Source: Erysipelotrichaceae bacterium
GTDB taxonomy: Bacteria; Bacillota_I; Bacilli_A; Erysipelotrichales; Erysipelotrichaceae
Reading direction: 5' to 3'
Assembly: GCA_030694975.1 (NCBI GenBank)
Contig: JAUYTU010000021.1
Location: 1 to 59,028, forward strand
DNA length: 59,028 nt
In this document: positions 36,016 to 45,712 of the stretch, piece by piece
Position numbering within the stretch: position 1 is the first letter of the stretch
Layout of the letters: the number at the start of each line of letters is the position of its first letter
The notes under the pieces: generated by a model
Databases searched by the model: none
What the model was told of the DNA's origin: nothing
The model's input: only the letters and a program-made list of their open reading frames with translations
Translations under genes and position numbers: made by a program

Positions 36016-37812
36016 CTAACGTAAATCCATCTCAAACCACTCAAAAAGACGGTTATCAAGATAATAAAGCTTGTCATGGATGCTGTGAAACCACCCAAAA
36101 TCCCCTTTTTCCGATATCTTGGTTACATTGCTTCCATCTACGTCCATCCTCATGATCGCATCCTCCACCCCATCAAAATAGTAGATATGGTCTTGAACGA
36201 TATGAACATGGGAAGCAAAGTTTGTGATCAGTTTCTGATTCTCAGATCCATCCACCTTCACTTTGCTTAGGGCTACGTTTGTATTGTCATCGCCATAATA
36301 AATCCATCCCTCGTGGGTCATCAGAAAGGTCGATGAATACGCTGTTATGACCTGTTCCTCACTGCCATCCAACTTTACCTTCACCATCGTCTGACCCTGA
36401 CCATTCGCATACACCAACCACTCTTCGTCCAAACTGAAAGCGAAGATTCCCTCCGTCCCACTGATGGAAGTGAGTTCACTTCCATCAATCTTGGCCTTAT
36501 AGATTCTTTGATTCTCATTGTAATTGAGAAAGTACATCCAATTTCCAACAATGATCAAATTTCCTACGCTTTGATCCAAAACAATCTGCGTGTCACTGCC
36601 ATCAGACTTCATCCGATAAATCCCGGAATAATCCGATTCATTGATATAGTAAATCCACTCTTTCCAGACGTTGAGATTTCGTGCCTGGTCGATGGATATT
36701 TGTTCAGGTGGTGCCTCTGGATCACTTAAGTTCCTTTTATAAATGCCCTTCATTTCCACTGACTTCCCCACAAAGATCAGGTTATTATCTAGCTTCGTAA
36801 AAAACCCACCGCTCATCCGATTACTGTTGGTACTACCGGCAATCATGATCTCCGATTCATTGCTTGCGAGAGGCGTTGCCTTCGGTACGGAGATCACCTT
36901 CTCAATGTCCTGACCCTTTAACCGATATTCCCGACCCCCGTCACTGTGATTCAAGTAATACAGCCAACCATCAAAAAATAACAAATCTGTGGTCATATCG
37001 TTACTAAGAACCTTGATATCTGTCCCATCCAATTTTGCGCTGCTCAGACGGTAATTATGAGTTAAATCCGAGAAATACAGTCGACCATTATGTTCATTCA
37101 AGGCAAATGCGCGAATGTCATTGACCTTCATTTCATCCGTTCCATCAACCTTCACCCGATAAAGCTTTTCTTGATCGGACGCCTTATTGAAATACACCCA
37201 ATCCTGCACGACCAACGTTAACTGATCGACATTATCCGCAAGCACCCTCATCTCCCCGGTCTTATAATCGGAGATCATGAGCTGATTTCCATTGTCTTTA
37301 ACCGAAATAAAAACTAAACCCTCATCCGAGGCATTTAGTTTCAGAGCTGAAACATCAATAAACATATCATTCTCTTCTCCATCCATCGACATCTTATAAA
37401 TCCGATTTTCATCATCGTTATTGACATAATAAATCCATCCGTCAATAATCATCATCCCACCATACGGATAGACGGTATTCTGAGAGACAAACGCCTCATC
37501 CGAGCCATCGGTTCGTATTCTCATGATTTTATAATCATCGTCTAAACTCATAAAATATACCCAATCTTCAAATGCGTTTAAATAAACGCCTGATTTTGAT
37601 GATATTTTCTTAATCTCAGATCCATCACTTTTGCTTCGATAAATACGCAAGTGATCACGTGAATTCGCAAAGACAACGCCATCCGTCACCTTCACCCGAT
37701 AGCCGAAATTCGCAATGTTGCCATTGGTATTTCCTAATTTTACGGAAAGTAAAGATGAACAACCCCAAAGGATAAACAAGATAACTGAGACCGCGATGAA
37801 TCGTACCTTCAT
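36016..37812 (-). CDS. DUF5050/YWTD-like beta-propeller lipoprotein
   Basis: The 598-residue protein starts with a lipoprotein signal (hydrophobic stretch, LWGC with Cys18). The rest is about a dozen copies of a roughly 45-residue unit containing W-[IV]-Y-[FY]-x-[ND] and, later, [KR]-[MV]-[KR]-x-D-G-[ST]-[DE]. These are the DUF5050/LDL-receptor-YWTD-like beta-propeller repeats common in Bacillota surface proteins. It probably sits on the outer membrane face and binds a protein or glycan. GGGGG precedes the ATG. HEAT-like genes follow upstream on the same strand (29 bp). Confidence 0.75.
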   Translation of the reverse strand: MKVRFIAVSVILFILWGCSSLLSVKLGNTNGNIANFGYRVKVTDGVVFANSRDHLRIYRSKSDGSEIKKISSKSGVYLNAFEDWVYFMSLDDDYKIMRIRTDGSDEAFVSQNTVYPYGGMMIIDGWIYYVNNDDENRIYKMSMDGEENDMFIDVSALKLNASDEGLVFISVKDNGNQLMISDYKTGEMRVLADNVDQLTLVVQDWVYFNKASDQEKLYRVKVDGTDEMKVNDIRAFALNEHNGRLYFSDLTHNYRLSSAKLDGTDIKVLSNDMTTDLLFFDGWLYYLNHSDGGREYRLKGQDIEKVISVPKATPLASNESEIMIAGSTNSNRMSGGFFTKLDNNLIFVGKSVEMKGIYKRNLSDPEAPPEQISIDQARNLNVWKEWIYYINESDYSGIYRMKSDGSDTQIVLDQSVGNLIIVGNWMYFLNYNENQRIYKAKIDGSELTSISGTEGIFAFSLDEEWLVYANGQGQTMVKVKLDGSEEQVITAYSSTFLMTHEGWIYYGDDNTNVALSKVKVDGSENQKLITNFASHVHIVQDHIYYFDGVEDAIMRMDVDGSNVTKISEKGDFGWFHSIHDKLYYLDNRLFEWFEMDLR

Positions 37813-37841
37813 AAAACCCCCATTAAGATCAACTCAGATCT

Positions 37842-38381
37842 TTAATCGACATCCTTCTCTTTTCTTTCCCTCAACTTCCTAAAAGAAATCCATAAAAGGA
37901 CAATTCCCGGAATACCGATAATTAAAATCCCGATCATCTGACCGGTATTACCAAAGTCCCCTCCGGAAAACATGAATATCAAAATCAACATCACAAACAG
38001 AATACTGGACACTCCGATAATCGTAAACAAGGTCCACAGCCATTGAAGAGAATCCCTTCGATCCTCAATTGCATTTAATTCCTTTTCCTTAATAACATCA
38101 TCATCTTCATCGTCGGTTTCCTCATTGGACTCCAATGCCATCTCAGCCATCGCTTGTTGAACAACTTGCTCTTGAGAAATCCCCGAAGCCGCACTTCGCA
38201 CGTTCGGACTGGGATCATCGAGTGCTAACGTCAAAACTTCCTTGGCTTCCGGGGGATTCAACGCTCTTAAAACTTTCACAGCTTCCTCACGAATGGTCTC
38301 ATCCGCATCGGACGCCGCCAATATCAACCCCTTCACATCATTTCGAAGCACCATGCTGTGAATATCTTCATACGTTCTCAT
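37842..38381 (-). CDS. HEAT-repeat protein with two TM segments
   Basis: Residues 1-75 of this 179-residue protein show HEAT-like helices (ADETIREEAVKVLRALN..PSPNVRSAAS). An acidic stretch (EETDDEDDD) follows, then two membrane spans (about 114-138 and 146-164) and a basic tail. AGGAGGG precedes the ATG. It lies in a same-strand cluster with the lipoprotein and another small HEAT-like protein. Confidence 0.65.
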   Translation of the reverse strand: MRTYEDIHSMVLRNDVKGLILAASDADETIREEAVKVLRALNPPEAKEVLTLALDDPSPNVRSAASGISQEQVVQQAMAEMALESNEETDDEDDDVIKEKELNAIEDRRDSLQWLWTLFTIIGVSSILFVMLILIFMFSGGDFGNTGQMIGILIIGIPGIVLLWISFRKLRERKEKDVD

Positions 38382-38466
38382 ATTCTAACCCTCCTGTAGT
38401 TTTTAGACTAAAAAACAACACAATCACCTTGTGACAATACGAAAATCAACCATCTTCAAATCATGA

Positions 38467-38760
38467 CTAACGAGCTTTATGTGTATTCCGATAGGCACGA
38501 TTCAATAATGTTTCCTCCAACTCGCGATACACTGGATTCCCCGATTTTTCCAACACGGAAATGAACCGTGAAGAAATGTGGTGGTCGGGATCTTCCATCG
38601 CAAAGTGCCAAATATCATCTTCCATGGATGGATCATCCAACTCGACCAAAGCAATGGCGGCATCTTCCGATTTATTACCACTACCCCTAAGCATAATCCG
38701 ATCCAACGCAAGTACATCATGCTTATTTTTAAGCATCTCAATATCCTTATTCGCAATCAT
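38467..38760 (-). CDS. Small HEAT-like protein
   Basis: The ATG at 38760, six bases after AAGGAGG, gives 97 residues; the upstream in-frame codons are not used. The protein is short and helical, with repeated acidic motifs (SEDAAIALVELDDPSMEDDI). It belongs with the adjacent HEAT-repeat membrane protein, probably in one transcript. Function unknown. Confidence 0.55.
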   Translation of the reverse strand: MIANKDIEMLKNKHDVLALDRIMLRGSGNKSEDAAIALVELDDPSMEDDIWHFAMEDPDHHISSRFISVLEKSGNPVYRELEETLLNRAYRNTHKAR

Positions 38761-38900
38761 AAAGAACCTCCTTCTTTGGTTGTCGGTTGTTGATGGATTG
38801 CGCATACAAGACTTCTATATTCCTATTATACTCCACCTTCATCCAATATAATATAATAGTGAAAAAAACACAGTGTCAGCACAAGGTTAAAGCCGTTGAA

Positions 38901-39530
38901 TCAACGGACTTTCTGATACGATATGGTATGCGTCGGACACACCGACGTGCAACGTTGACACTGATGACACAACGCCCGATCAATCGCTGCTTTTCGTGAT
39001 GTCTTATCTACGACAATCGCATGCGAAGGACACACCCTCTCACACTTGGTACAACCGATACAACCCGCTTTTACAACATGCTTACTAAACGTCGCCTTGG
39101 AACCAAACAACTTCAACGGCGCATTGTACGGACAAAGATAATTATGGAAAAAGGACGGATGATAGAAAAGGGCAACAGTAAATGCGAGTACGGTCAGAAT
39201 CGGTAAAATTGGTAGTTGCTTTTTGAGTACCACCTGACCAAAAACCATAAATCCAACCATAAGCACAAGTGAAATCCAGGACAAATGCTTATAAGAAAGT
39301 AAATTCGGCTGTTTAAATTCTTTGATCTTCAAAAACTTCTTCACCTTCTCGGCCACCAGCATCGACGTATTGAGTGGACAAAGATACCCGCAATACAACC
39401 GACCCAACCAACGCGCCAACACCAACGTCACTAAAAACAGCCCCAACCACAATTGAACTTTCTGTGTGATCATCAATAGCGTAAATAGTACAAAGGCCAG
39501 AGCTCTAACCCAATGTTCCCAACGTTTCAT
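38901..39530 (-). CDS. Polyferredoxin membrane protein (NapH/CcoG-like)
   Basis: The 209-residue protein has about four membrane segments, YCGYLCPLN and LCPYN motifs in the loops (NapH-type), and two C-terminal [4Fe-4S] motifs: CIGCTKCERVCP (about 157-168) and CHQCQRCTSVCP (about 187-198). It probably passes electrons across or at the membrane. AAGGAGGA precedes the ATG. It is divergent from a Crp/Fnr regulator across 78 bp that hold both promoters and one shared operator. Confidence 0.8.
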   Translation of the reverse strand: MKRWEHWVRALAFVLFTLLMITQKVQLWLGLFLVTLVLARWLGRLYCGYLCPLNTSMLVAEKVKKFLKIKEFKQPNLLSYKHLSWISLVLMVGFMVFGQVVLKKQLPILPILTVLAFTVALFYHPSFFHNYLCPYNAPLKLFGSKATFSKHVVKAGCIGCTKCERVCPSHAIVVDKTSRKAAIDRALCHQCQRCTSVCPTHTISYQKVR

Positions 39531-39540
39531 ATCTTCCTCC

Positions 39541-39596
39541 TTGAACTACTGTCATTATAGGACTATAATCAAAGAAAAAGTGTCACATATGTCACA
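39541..39596. promoter_or_regulatory. Divergent promoters with one shared Crp/Fnr-type operator
   Basis: The operator TGTCACATATGTCACA (39581-39596) differs from the CRP/FNR-family consensus TGTGA-N6-TCACA at one base. Plus-strand promoter: TTGAAC (39541-39546), 17 bp, TATAAT (39564-39569), giving a start near 39576, so the operator covers about +6 to +21. Minus-strand promoter: TATAAT at 39559-39554, giving a start near 39547. The operator centre (39588.5) is then at -41.5, the standard class II activator position. The leader before the polyferredoxin start is then 17 nt. Confidence 0.6.
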
Positions 39597-39608
39597 CATG
39601 GAGAAATT

Positions 39609-40286
39609 ATGAATATAAAGACCCTTCAACGACATCCGCTATTTCTAAAGTTTAGCGAACAAGACCTTCAACACCTGATGGACACCGCCAAACTTCTGTT
39701 TCACACCTATAAACACGACCACATTTTACATCATCAAAACGACAAGGCCAATCATCTGGAAATCATCCTGCACGGCTCCATCATCATTCAACGCACGGAC
39801 ATTACCGGCAAACTTCTGACCATTGCGACCTTAAAGAAAAATGACATCATCGGCGGACATTTGCTCTTCTGTGATGACGGACAATACAGCGGTGATGTAA
39901 TTGCCAAACAAGAAACTGACTGTGTGAGCATCGATCGCAACACCATCCTTGAACTGTGTCAGAAAAACATTATCTTTCTGGAATCCTTTTTGAAATTGCT
40001 CAGCGATAACACGCAGCGGCTCAGCCAGAAAATTCAGGAAACCACCCAACAGACCATTCGCAATCAACTCATTCTCATTTTTAAAAAACAATACCAAAAA
40101 ACAAATTCATCGCGTATTACATTACCCACCAACAAAAAGCAGTTGGCTCAATCCATAGGGGTTGCCCGCACCTCCATTTCCCGACAACTCAAACAGATGA
40201 GCGACGAACAATTGATTATAGTGAACCGATCACAAATCACCCTCTTGTCGAAAGAGTGGATAGAACGCTGGAAATCCGAAGATTAA
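39609..40286 (+). CDS. Crp/Fnr-family transcriptional regulator
   Basis: The 225-residue protein has an N-terminal cyclic-nucleotide-binding-like beta barrel (about 12-120) and a C-terminal winged HTH (LAQSIGVARTSISRQLKQM, about 177-195). It has only three cysteines, none clustered at the N-terminus, so it is not a classical [4Fe-4S] FNR; it may sense another ligand or redox state. GGAGA precedes the ATG. Predicted to repress itself and activate the divergent polyferredoxin gene through the operator at 39581-39596. Confidence 0.8.
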   Translation: MNIKTLQRHPLFLKFSEQDLQHLMDTAKLLFHTYKHDHILHHQNDKANHLEIILHGSIIIQRTDITGKLLTIATLKKNDIIGGHLLFCDDGQYSGDVIAKQETDCVSIDRNTILELCQKNIIFLESFLKLLSDNTQRLSQKIQETTQQTIRNQLILIFKKQYQKTNSSRITLPTNKKQLAQSIGVARTSISRQLKQMSDEQLIIVNRSQITLLSKEWIERWKSED

Positions 40287-40319
40287 CCCAAAGGGTAAGG
40301 GCTGATTCACTCAAAAACT

Positions 40320-40347
40320 TTGACACACTAAAAGAATGCTCTATAAT
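40320..40347 (+). promoter_or_regulatory. Sigma-70-type promoter of the two protease genes
   Basis: TTGACA at 40320-40325, a 16-bp spacer, then TATAAT at 40342-40347. Transcription would start about 40354. This rules out the in-frame ATG at 40336, which lies inside the spacer. Confidence 0.7.
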
Positions 40348-40368
40348 AAAAGAAAAGGTGGCGTGCTT

Positions 40369-41448
40369 ATGCGAAAATACCTCCTCACCTCCGCCATTCT
40401 GTGGATTATATTGTACTTCGGCATCGTCTTGCGGATGCGCGGCTTTTACTTTGTCATCTTTGTCTCCGAATTCCTTAATATCACCTTACTATCCCTCTAC
40501 ATCGGTGCACTTTTTACGCTGTTTCGCAAAAACATCCCCAACGATCGAACCGAATTTAATGACATCGCCTATCTGACATTGACATCCGCACTGAGCATCT
40601 ACCTCTTCCGTAATATATACCTTTTTCCTGCCATCTACCTGATACTTGCGTCTGTCGCAATGTTTGTGATGCTTACTTTAACCAAACGCACAAAACCAAT
40701 CAAACTTAACGTCGTCGAACGCCGTAAACTGTTCTTCTTTCGACCGACCACACCCGAAGCATTTCGAAAAGTTATGAAAATAACTTTGATTATCCTGACG
40801 CTGACCATTCCCGTCACCTTGACGATTCAATATTTCAATCTCGGCGTTTTGCCTTCCATCGAAGACAACCCCATTGAAAGACATCGCAACCGCCCGGACT
40901 TTGTTGTATTAAACTTTAAGATTTTAAGAAAGCTGGAAAACAGTGTATATGAAACACTGAATATCGAAGAGCGCATTGAAGTGCTCCAACAAGTCGAATA
41001 CATCGAAGCTCATTTGGAACGGCGACCTCCCTATAAAATCACTCACAAATCCATGGCCATTTATCACTATGGCCAACACTTCTATTACAGTGGAATCATT
41101 ATCCTCAATACCTACCATTTAGAAAAACCGTATGCCGGCATCATGCTCTACACGGTACTGCACGAAGGCCGCCATATCACCCAGGAATACCTCATTCAAA
41201 GCATCGACTGGACATCACCGTTTGCTCAAACCTCAAAAAGTCTTGAACATGAACGCAAACTCAAAGAAAGCATCGAGAACTACTATAACTACGATTTGTT
41301 TAATGATGACATCGTCCGCTATCGCAATCAATATGTTGAACTGGATGCGGATGGTTTCGCCAAAGAATCGATTCAAGTTTACCAGAAATACATTAAAAAT
41401 CTGTTCGATGATACCGGTACAAATCCAACTTTAGGAGACCAACCATGA
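40369..41448 (+). CDS. Membrane-anchored HExxH metallopeptidase-like protein
   Basis: The ATG at 40369 (AAAGGTGG upstream) gives 359 residues. About four membrane spans in the first 160 residues are followed by a soluble domain with HEGRH (265-269) and VELDADGFA (E324), matching the M48-type zinc site H-E-x-x-H ... E-x-x-A-D. It is too divergent for me to name a family. Its last 4 bp overlap the start of a clear M48 protease, so the two are made together. Confidence 0.65.
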   Translation: MRKYLLTSAILWIILYFGIVLRMRGFYFVIFVSEFLNITLLSLYIGALFTLFRKNIPNDRTEFNDIAYLTLTSALSIYLFRNIYLFPAIYLILASVAMFVMLTLTKRTKPIKLNVVERRKLFFFRPTTPEAFRKVMKITLIILTLTIPVTLTIQYFNLGVLPSIEDNPIERHRNRPDFVVLNFKILRKLENSVYETLNIEERIEVLQQVEYIEAHLERRPPYKITHKSMAIYHYGQHFYYSGIIILNTYHLEKPYAGIMLYTVLHEGRHITQEYLIQSIDWTSPFAQTSKSLEHERKLKESIENYYNYDLFNDDIVRYRNQYVELDADGFAKESIQVYQKYIKNLFDDTGTNPTLGDQP

Positions 41449-42662
41449 TCAACATCCTCACGATAGCCATCATCCTCGCCACCTTCGCCTTCGATCTGTG
41501 GCTTTCCATCCTTAATTACAATCACCGCACCCAACCGATCCCCAACAACGTCAACGACATTTACGACAGTGAAAGTTACGCCCGTTGGTTAAGTTACACC
41601 ATGGAAAACTTCCGATTGGGCATGATTTCGAAAGTACTATCCACGATATTGACTGTCTTGTTTCTGCTTTTCGGATTCTTCCCCCTGCTCAACCAATTCT
41701 CATTAACGATATCTACGGACCCGATTCTGAGTACGTTGATCTTTGTGGGCAGTTACATGATTCTTGGATCACTGATTGACATACCTTTTTCCTACATTAA
41801 GAACTTTATAATCGAAGAAAAATACGGTTTTAATAAAACCACCAAGAAAACCTTTGTTTTGGACTTATTGAAATCTCTGCTTTTAATGGTTGTCCTGGGA
41901 GGTGGAGTCCTATACCTCATGTTGTATTTCTATCTCAACAGCGAGAACTTCATTCTCTATACCTGGTTGTTTATGGTATCCGTCATAATCTTCACCAACA
42001 TTCTCTACACCAAAGTGTTTATCAAAATATTTAACAAGCTCACACCGCTTCCCGATGGTGAGTTGAAGGATAAGATTTATGAATTTTCAAAGAAGACAGA
42101 TACCGCCATCAAAAACATCTCCGTCATGGATGCCTCGCGTCGCACCAAAAAACTCAACGCCTTCTTCTCCGGTTTCGGTAAATTCAAATCCATTGTCCTA
42201 TATGATAACCTCATCGAAAAAATGAGCAACGAAGAAATCGTGGCCGTACTCGCCCATGAAATCGGCCACGGCAAACACAAAGACATCCTACGCAATTTGT
42301 TAATGGGATTGGTTCAAATGGGCATCATGCTCTACTTCCTCCAACTGTTCTTATCATGGAATGCCCTATCGATTTCCTTTGGCTTTGAAACCATTCACAT
42401 CGGCTTCGGACTGATTCTATTCTCCGTATTTCTGTCTCCCATCGACATCTTACTGGACGTCCCCCTCTCCGCTATCTCTCGTTGGGCAGAGTATCGGGCG
42501 GATGGCTATGCGAAGGAGCATGGCTATAAAGATGCGATGATTTCCGCACTGAAGCGTCTGGCTCAGGAGAACTTCGCCAATCTGACCCCGCATCCGCTGA
42601 TGGTGAAGATGACGTACTCTCATCCGCCCATCAGTCAGCGCATCCAAGCTTTAAACAAATAA
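41445..42662 (+). CDS. M48-family (Ste24/CAAX-type) membrane zinc metalloprotease
   Basis: The 405-residue protein has about five membrane spans, PFSYIKNFIIEEKYGFNKTT (Ste24-like), HEIGH at 271-275 (zinc ligands H271, H275; catalytic E272) and EYRADGYAKE near 350 for the third ligand. These are the features of Ste24-type CAAX proteases; the bacterial substrate is unknown. It starts inside the upstream protease-like gene (ATGA overlap). A strong bidirectional terminator follows. Confidence 0.85.
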   Translation: MINILTIAIILATFAFDLWLSILNYNHRTQPIPNNVNDIYDSESYARWLSYTMENFRLGMISKVLSTILTVLFLLFGFFPLLNQFSLTISTDPILSTLIFVGSYMILGSLIDIPFSYIKNFIIEEKYGFNKTTKKTFVLDLLKSLLLMVVLGGGVLYLMLYFYLNSENFILYTWLFMVSVIIFTNILYTKVFIKIFNKLTPLPDGELKDKIYEFSKKTDTAIKNISVMDASRRTKKLNAFFSGFGKFKSIVLYDNLIEKMSNEEIVAVLAHEIGHGKHKDILRNLLMGLVQMGIMLYFLQLFLSWNALSISFGFETIHIGFGLILFSVFLSPIDILLDVPLSAISRWAEYRADGYAKEHGYKDAMISALKRLAQENFANLTPHPLMVKMTYSHPPISQRIQALNK

Positions 42663-42693
42663 AAAACGAATTCCTCAAGCAGGAATTCGTTTT
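42663..42693. terminator. Strong bidirectional terminator
   Basis: AAAACGAATTCCT (42663-42675) pairs perfectly with AGGAATTCGTTTT (42681-42693) around CAAGC. It separates the convergent M48 protease and HAD genes. Confidence 0.85.
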
Positions 42694-42731
42694 AATTATT
42701 CTAGAATTGTATCCCTTTAAGTAACACCGAT

Positions 42732-43382
42732 TCACAAAAGATCTTTCAATTGAGCAAGTTCATCAATCCAAACATCCGCATCCTTCAGTTCATCTTTTGA
42801 ACCATATCCATATAAACAGCCAATCGTCTTAAAACCATGAGCTCTTCCAGCCGTAATATCCACCAAACGATCCCCAATCACGATGGCCGGAAGTTCGAAA
42901 CTTCCCATGACTTCATCGATGATGGCCTCTTTGGCGATGTAATTAAAGTCTTCGGATGCTAACAGTTGGTCAAACAGTGAACTGAGATTAAAGACTTTAT
43001 CATGTGCCTCTTTATAATACGTCTTACAATTACTGATAAAAATCAGACGATATCCTTTATCCTTCAAATACAAAAGCGTATCTTTAGCATTAGGATACCA
43101 AATCGCATGTCCATCCTCGATCAACTGACGCATATGCACAGAAACAATCGCACTTGCCTTCTGCCGCACATCTTCCTCAACATCCGGCAAAAACTCCTGC
43201 CACATCGCCATCGGATTTTTCCCTAAAAAACTGCGAATTAAATCGTCATCGATTTCCATCGGCGAAATATGTCCACCATCGACTAGCCATGCGACCGCTT
43301 TTCTTAACGCAGGTGCATAGATGACAAAACTATCATGGATCGTTCCGTCATAATCGAAAAAAATCGTTTTAGATAAAAACAT
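42732..43382 (-). CDS. HAD-family phosphatase, candidate riboflavin-pathway phosphatase
   Basis: The 216-residue protein carries HAD motif I FFDYDGTIHDSF (nucleophile D10, D12), motif II with ISN, a Lys motif III and motif IV VIGDRLVDITAG. A helical cap sits between motifs I and II, as in phosphoglycolate-phosphatase-like HADs. Its ATG begins right after the ribH stop codon, so it is translationally joined to the riboflavin operon. The pathway needs a phosphatase for 5-amino-6-(5-phospho-D-ribitylamino)uracil, done by HADs such as YcsE in Bacillus; this is a good candidate, by position only. Confidence 0.75.
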   Translation of the reverse strand: MFLSKTIFFDYDGTIHDSFVIYAPALRKAVAWLVDGGHISPMEIDDDLIRSFLGKNPMAMWQEFLPDVEEDVRQKASAIVSVHMRQLIEDGHAIWYPNAKDTLLYLKDKGYRLIFISNCKTYYKEAHDKVFNLSSLFDQLLASEDFNYIAKEAIIDEVMGSFELPAIVIGDRLVDITAGRAHGFKTIGCLYGYGSKDELKDADVWIDELAQLKDLL

Positions 43383-43847
43383 TTACGCCAGAACGGTGAG
43401 CAGATTTGCCATTTCAATGGCCGTAACTGCCGCATCAAAGCCTTTATTCCCTGCTTTTGTGCCCGCTCTTTCAATCGCTTGCTCAATGGTGTCCGTCGTT
43501 AACACTCCGAAAATCACCGGAACACCGGTATCCAACGAAACCGACGCGATTCCTTTAGAAACTTCATTCGCCACAAAATCAAAGTGAGGCGTTGAACCGC
43601 GAATAACCGCACCGACACAAATGACACCGATATATTTCTTGCTTTTGGCAAGTTTAAGTGCGGCCAATGGAATTTCATAGGCACCCGGCACCCAAATCAA
43701 ATCGATATCCGCTTCATCCACACCGTGTCTTTTCAAACCGTCAAGCGCACCACCAATCAGCTTACCACCGATAAACTCATTAAAACGCCCGCAAACAATC
43801 GCAAATTTCCCCGTTGGGGCAATCAAATTTCCTTCAAATACATTCAT
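43383..43847 (-). CDS. ribH: 6,7-dimethyl-8-ribityllumazine synthase
   Basis: This 154-residue lumazine synthase has the usual [48 protein letters not shown] and [17 protein letters not shown]. It joins 5-amino-6-ribitylaminouracil with 3,4-dihydroxy-2-butanone 4-phosphate, the latter made by the upstream RibBA. GGAGGTAAA precedes the ATG. Confidence 0.97.
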   Translation of the reverse strand: MNVFEGNLIAPTGKFAIVCGRFNEFIGGKLIGGALDGLKRHGVDEADIDLIWVPGAYEIPLAALKLAKSKKYIGVICVGAVIRGSTPHFDFVANEVSKGIASVSLDTGVPVIFGVLTTDTIEQAIERAGTKAGNKGFDAAVTAIEMANLLTVLA

Positions 43848-43848
43848 G

Positions 43849-45060
43849 TTATTTTACCTCCTTGTTAAATTGTAACATGTGTCCAAGTTTGGACTGTTTC
43901 GTTTTCAAATAAAACTCATTACGCTCATTGTGATTGGTCTGAATCCCAATGCGCTCAACGATCTCAATACCATACCCCGCCAGACCCACCAGCTTGCGCG
44001 GATTGTTGGTCAGCAACCTTAACTTCTTAACTCCCAAATCAAGCAAGATCTGAGCTCCTACACCATAATCGCGCATGTCATCCGGAAAGCCCAGTGCGAT
44101 ATTCGCCTCAACCGTATCCATTCCCTGATCCTGCAATTCATAAGCTCTAATCTTATTAATCAACCCAATGCCACGGCCTTCCTGACGCATATACAACAGA
44201 ATGCCACGGCCTTCCTTCTCAATCTGACTCATCGCCAACGCATATTGATCGCCACAGTCACAACGTTTTGAACCAAAGGCATCCCCCGTCAGACATTCGC
44301 TGTGAACCCGAATCAATACCGGCTCGCCATCACTGACATCCCCCTTGACCAAAGCAACATGATGCTCACCATTTGCCGTATTTTCAAAGCCTACAATCGT
44401 GAAATCACCATACTTCGTCGGCAACTTCGCTTGTGTTGCACGACGGACAATCGTCTCATGTTTATGACGATAAGCAATTAAATCAACGATTTTAATCATC
44501 TTCAAATCATGCTCCACACAAAACTCAAACAAATCACCGACCCGAGCCATTTCGCCATCATCTTTCATGATCTCACAAATGACACCTGCCGGATAAAATC
44601 CGGACATGATCGCCAAATCAACCGCCGCTTCGGTATGTCCGGCCCGTTTTAAAACACCGCCACGCTTCGCTTGTAATGGGAAAATATGTCCCGGACGTTT
44701 AAAATCCAGAGGCCCCGCACTGGGATCAATCAATTTAATGACCGTATTTGCCCGTTCAAAAGCAGAAATGCCGGTCGTACACGTCGATACATCAACCGAA
44801 ACCGTGAAAGCGGTTTGTTGACTGTCCGTATTGGCTAAAACCATTTGATTCAACTGCAGTTTTGACAGACGTTCTTCTTGCATGGGCACACAAATCAGTC
44901 CCCGACCATACTTCGCCATAAAGTTAATGGCTGCCGGCGTGACCGTTTGAGCAGGCATCAATAAATCCCCTTCATTTTCACGTTCTTCATCATCAACGAC
45001 CACAATCATCTTCCCCAACTTTAAATCCGCAACCGCTTCTTCAATCGTATTGAATTTCAT
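43849..45060 (-). CDS. ribBA: Bifunctional DHBP synthase / GTP cyclohydrolase II
   Basis: The ATG at 45060 (AAGGAGAG upstream) gives 403 residues. The N-terminal half is 3,4-dihydroxy-2-butanone-4-phosphate synthase ([13 protein letters not shown] near the start, HTEAAVDLA). The C-terminal half is GTP cyclohydrolase II, with [20 protein letters not shown] (Zn ligands) and [10 protein letters not shown]. It supplies both precursors of riboflavin. Confidence 0.97.
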   Translation of the reverse strand: MKFNTIEEAVADLKLGKMIVVVDDEERENEGDLLMPAQTVTPAAINFMAKYGRGLICVPMQEERLSKLQLNQMVLANTDSQQTAFTVSVDVSTCTTGISAFERANTVIKLIDPSAGPLDFKRPGHIFPLQAKRGGVLKRAGHTEAAVDLAIMSGFYPAGVICEIMKDDGEMARVGDLFEFCVEHDLKMIKIVDLIAYRHKHETIVRRATQAKLPTKYGDFTIVGFENTANGEHHVALVKGDVSDGEPVLIRVHSECLTGDAFGSKRCDCGDQYALAMSQIEKEGRGILLYMRQEGRGIGLINKIRAYELQDQGMDTVEANIALGFPDDMRDYGVGAQILLDLGVKKLRLLTNNPRKLVGLAGYGIEIVERIGIQTNHNERNEFYLKTKQSKLGHMLQFNKEVK

Positions 45061-45070
45061 TTCTCTCTCC

Positions 45071-45712
45071 TTACATAAAGCCATGTCTGGCTAAAAACTG
45101 TTCGTCTATACCGGATGAAGACGAGGATGCACTCAACAGCCTCTCCGTATACTTGGCAATGACATCACATTCCAAATTAACCTTCGTACCCACCGACCGT
45201 TCGAGCAGTGTCGTAACATCGTTGGTATGAGGTATGATAGAAACCATAAATCCATCATCGGTTAACTTTTGAATGGTCAAACTAATGCCATCGATCGTAA
45301 TTGAACCTTTAACAATCATATATTTTAGTAAATCACGACTCGTTTTGACCGTGATCCACACGGCATTGTCCTCTTTTTCCTTCTTCGTAATCAAACCCAC
45401 GCCATCCACATGTCCCGAAACGATATGCCCGCCCAAACGGTCCGACAATCGTAAGGCACGCTCCAAATTGACACGTGAGCCACTGCTAAGCAACTCCAGA
45501 TTACTTGCCCTCATTGTTTCAGCCATGACATCCACCGTAAAGCTATGAGCATCAAAAGTTGTAACTGTCAGACAAACGCCATTGGTCGCAATACTGTCAC
45601 CGACTTTAACATCCTTTAATACAACACTCGCCATAATCGTTAAGGACGCTGATCGACTGCCTCGTTGGACACGTTGAACCGTGCCGACTTCTTCTATGAT
45701 TCCAGTAAACAT
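45071..45712 (-). CDS. ribE: Riboflavin synthase (alpha chain)
   Basis: This 213-residue protein has two tandem lumazine-binding halves ([12 protein letters not shown] and [13 protein letters not shown]). It dismutates two 6,7-dimethyl-8-ribityllumazine molecules to give riboflavin. Its start overlaps the ribD stop by 1 bp. Confidence 0.97.
   Translation of the reverse strand: MFTGIIEEVGTVQRVQRGSRSASLTIMASVVLKDVKVGDSIATNGVCLTVTTFDAHSFTVDVMAETMRASNLELLSSGSRVNLERALRLSDRLGGHIVSGHVDGVGLITKKEKEDNAVWITVKTSRDLLKYMIVKGSITIDGISLTIQKLTDDGFMVSIIPHTNDVTTLLERSVGTKVNLECDVIAKYTERLLSASSSSSGIDEQFLARHGFM

Noticed and set aside
36508-36729. Open frames on the plus strand opposite the DUF5050 lipoprotein gene
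   Set aside because: They are shadows of a repetitive, strongly coding minus-strand gene and have no ribosome binding site or family match.
38502-38756. 84-residue frame overlapping the small HEAT-like gene on the same strand
   Set aside because: It is out of frame with the gene that has the AAGGAGG site and its sequence is not protein-like.
40336-40368. Upstream ATG of the first protease-like gene
   Set aside because: It lies between the -35 and -10 elements of a clear promoter, so it cannot be transcribed from it.
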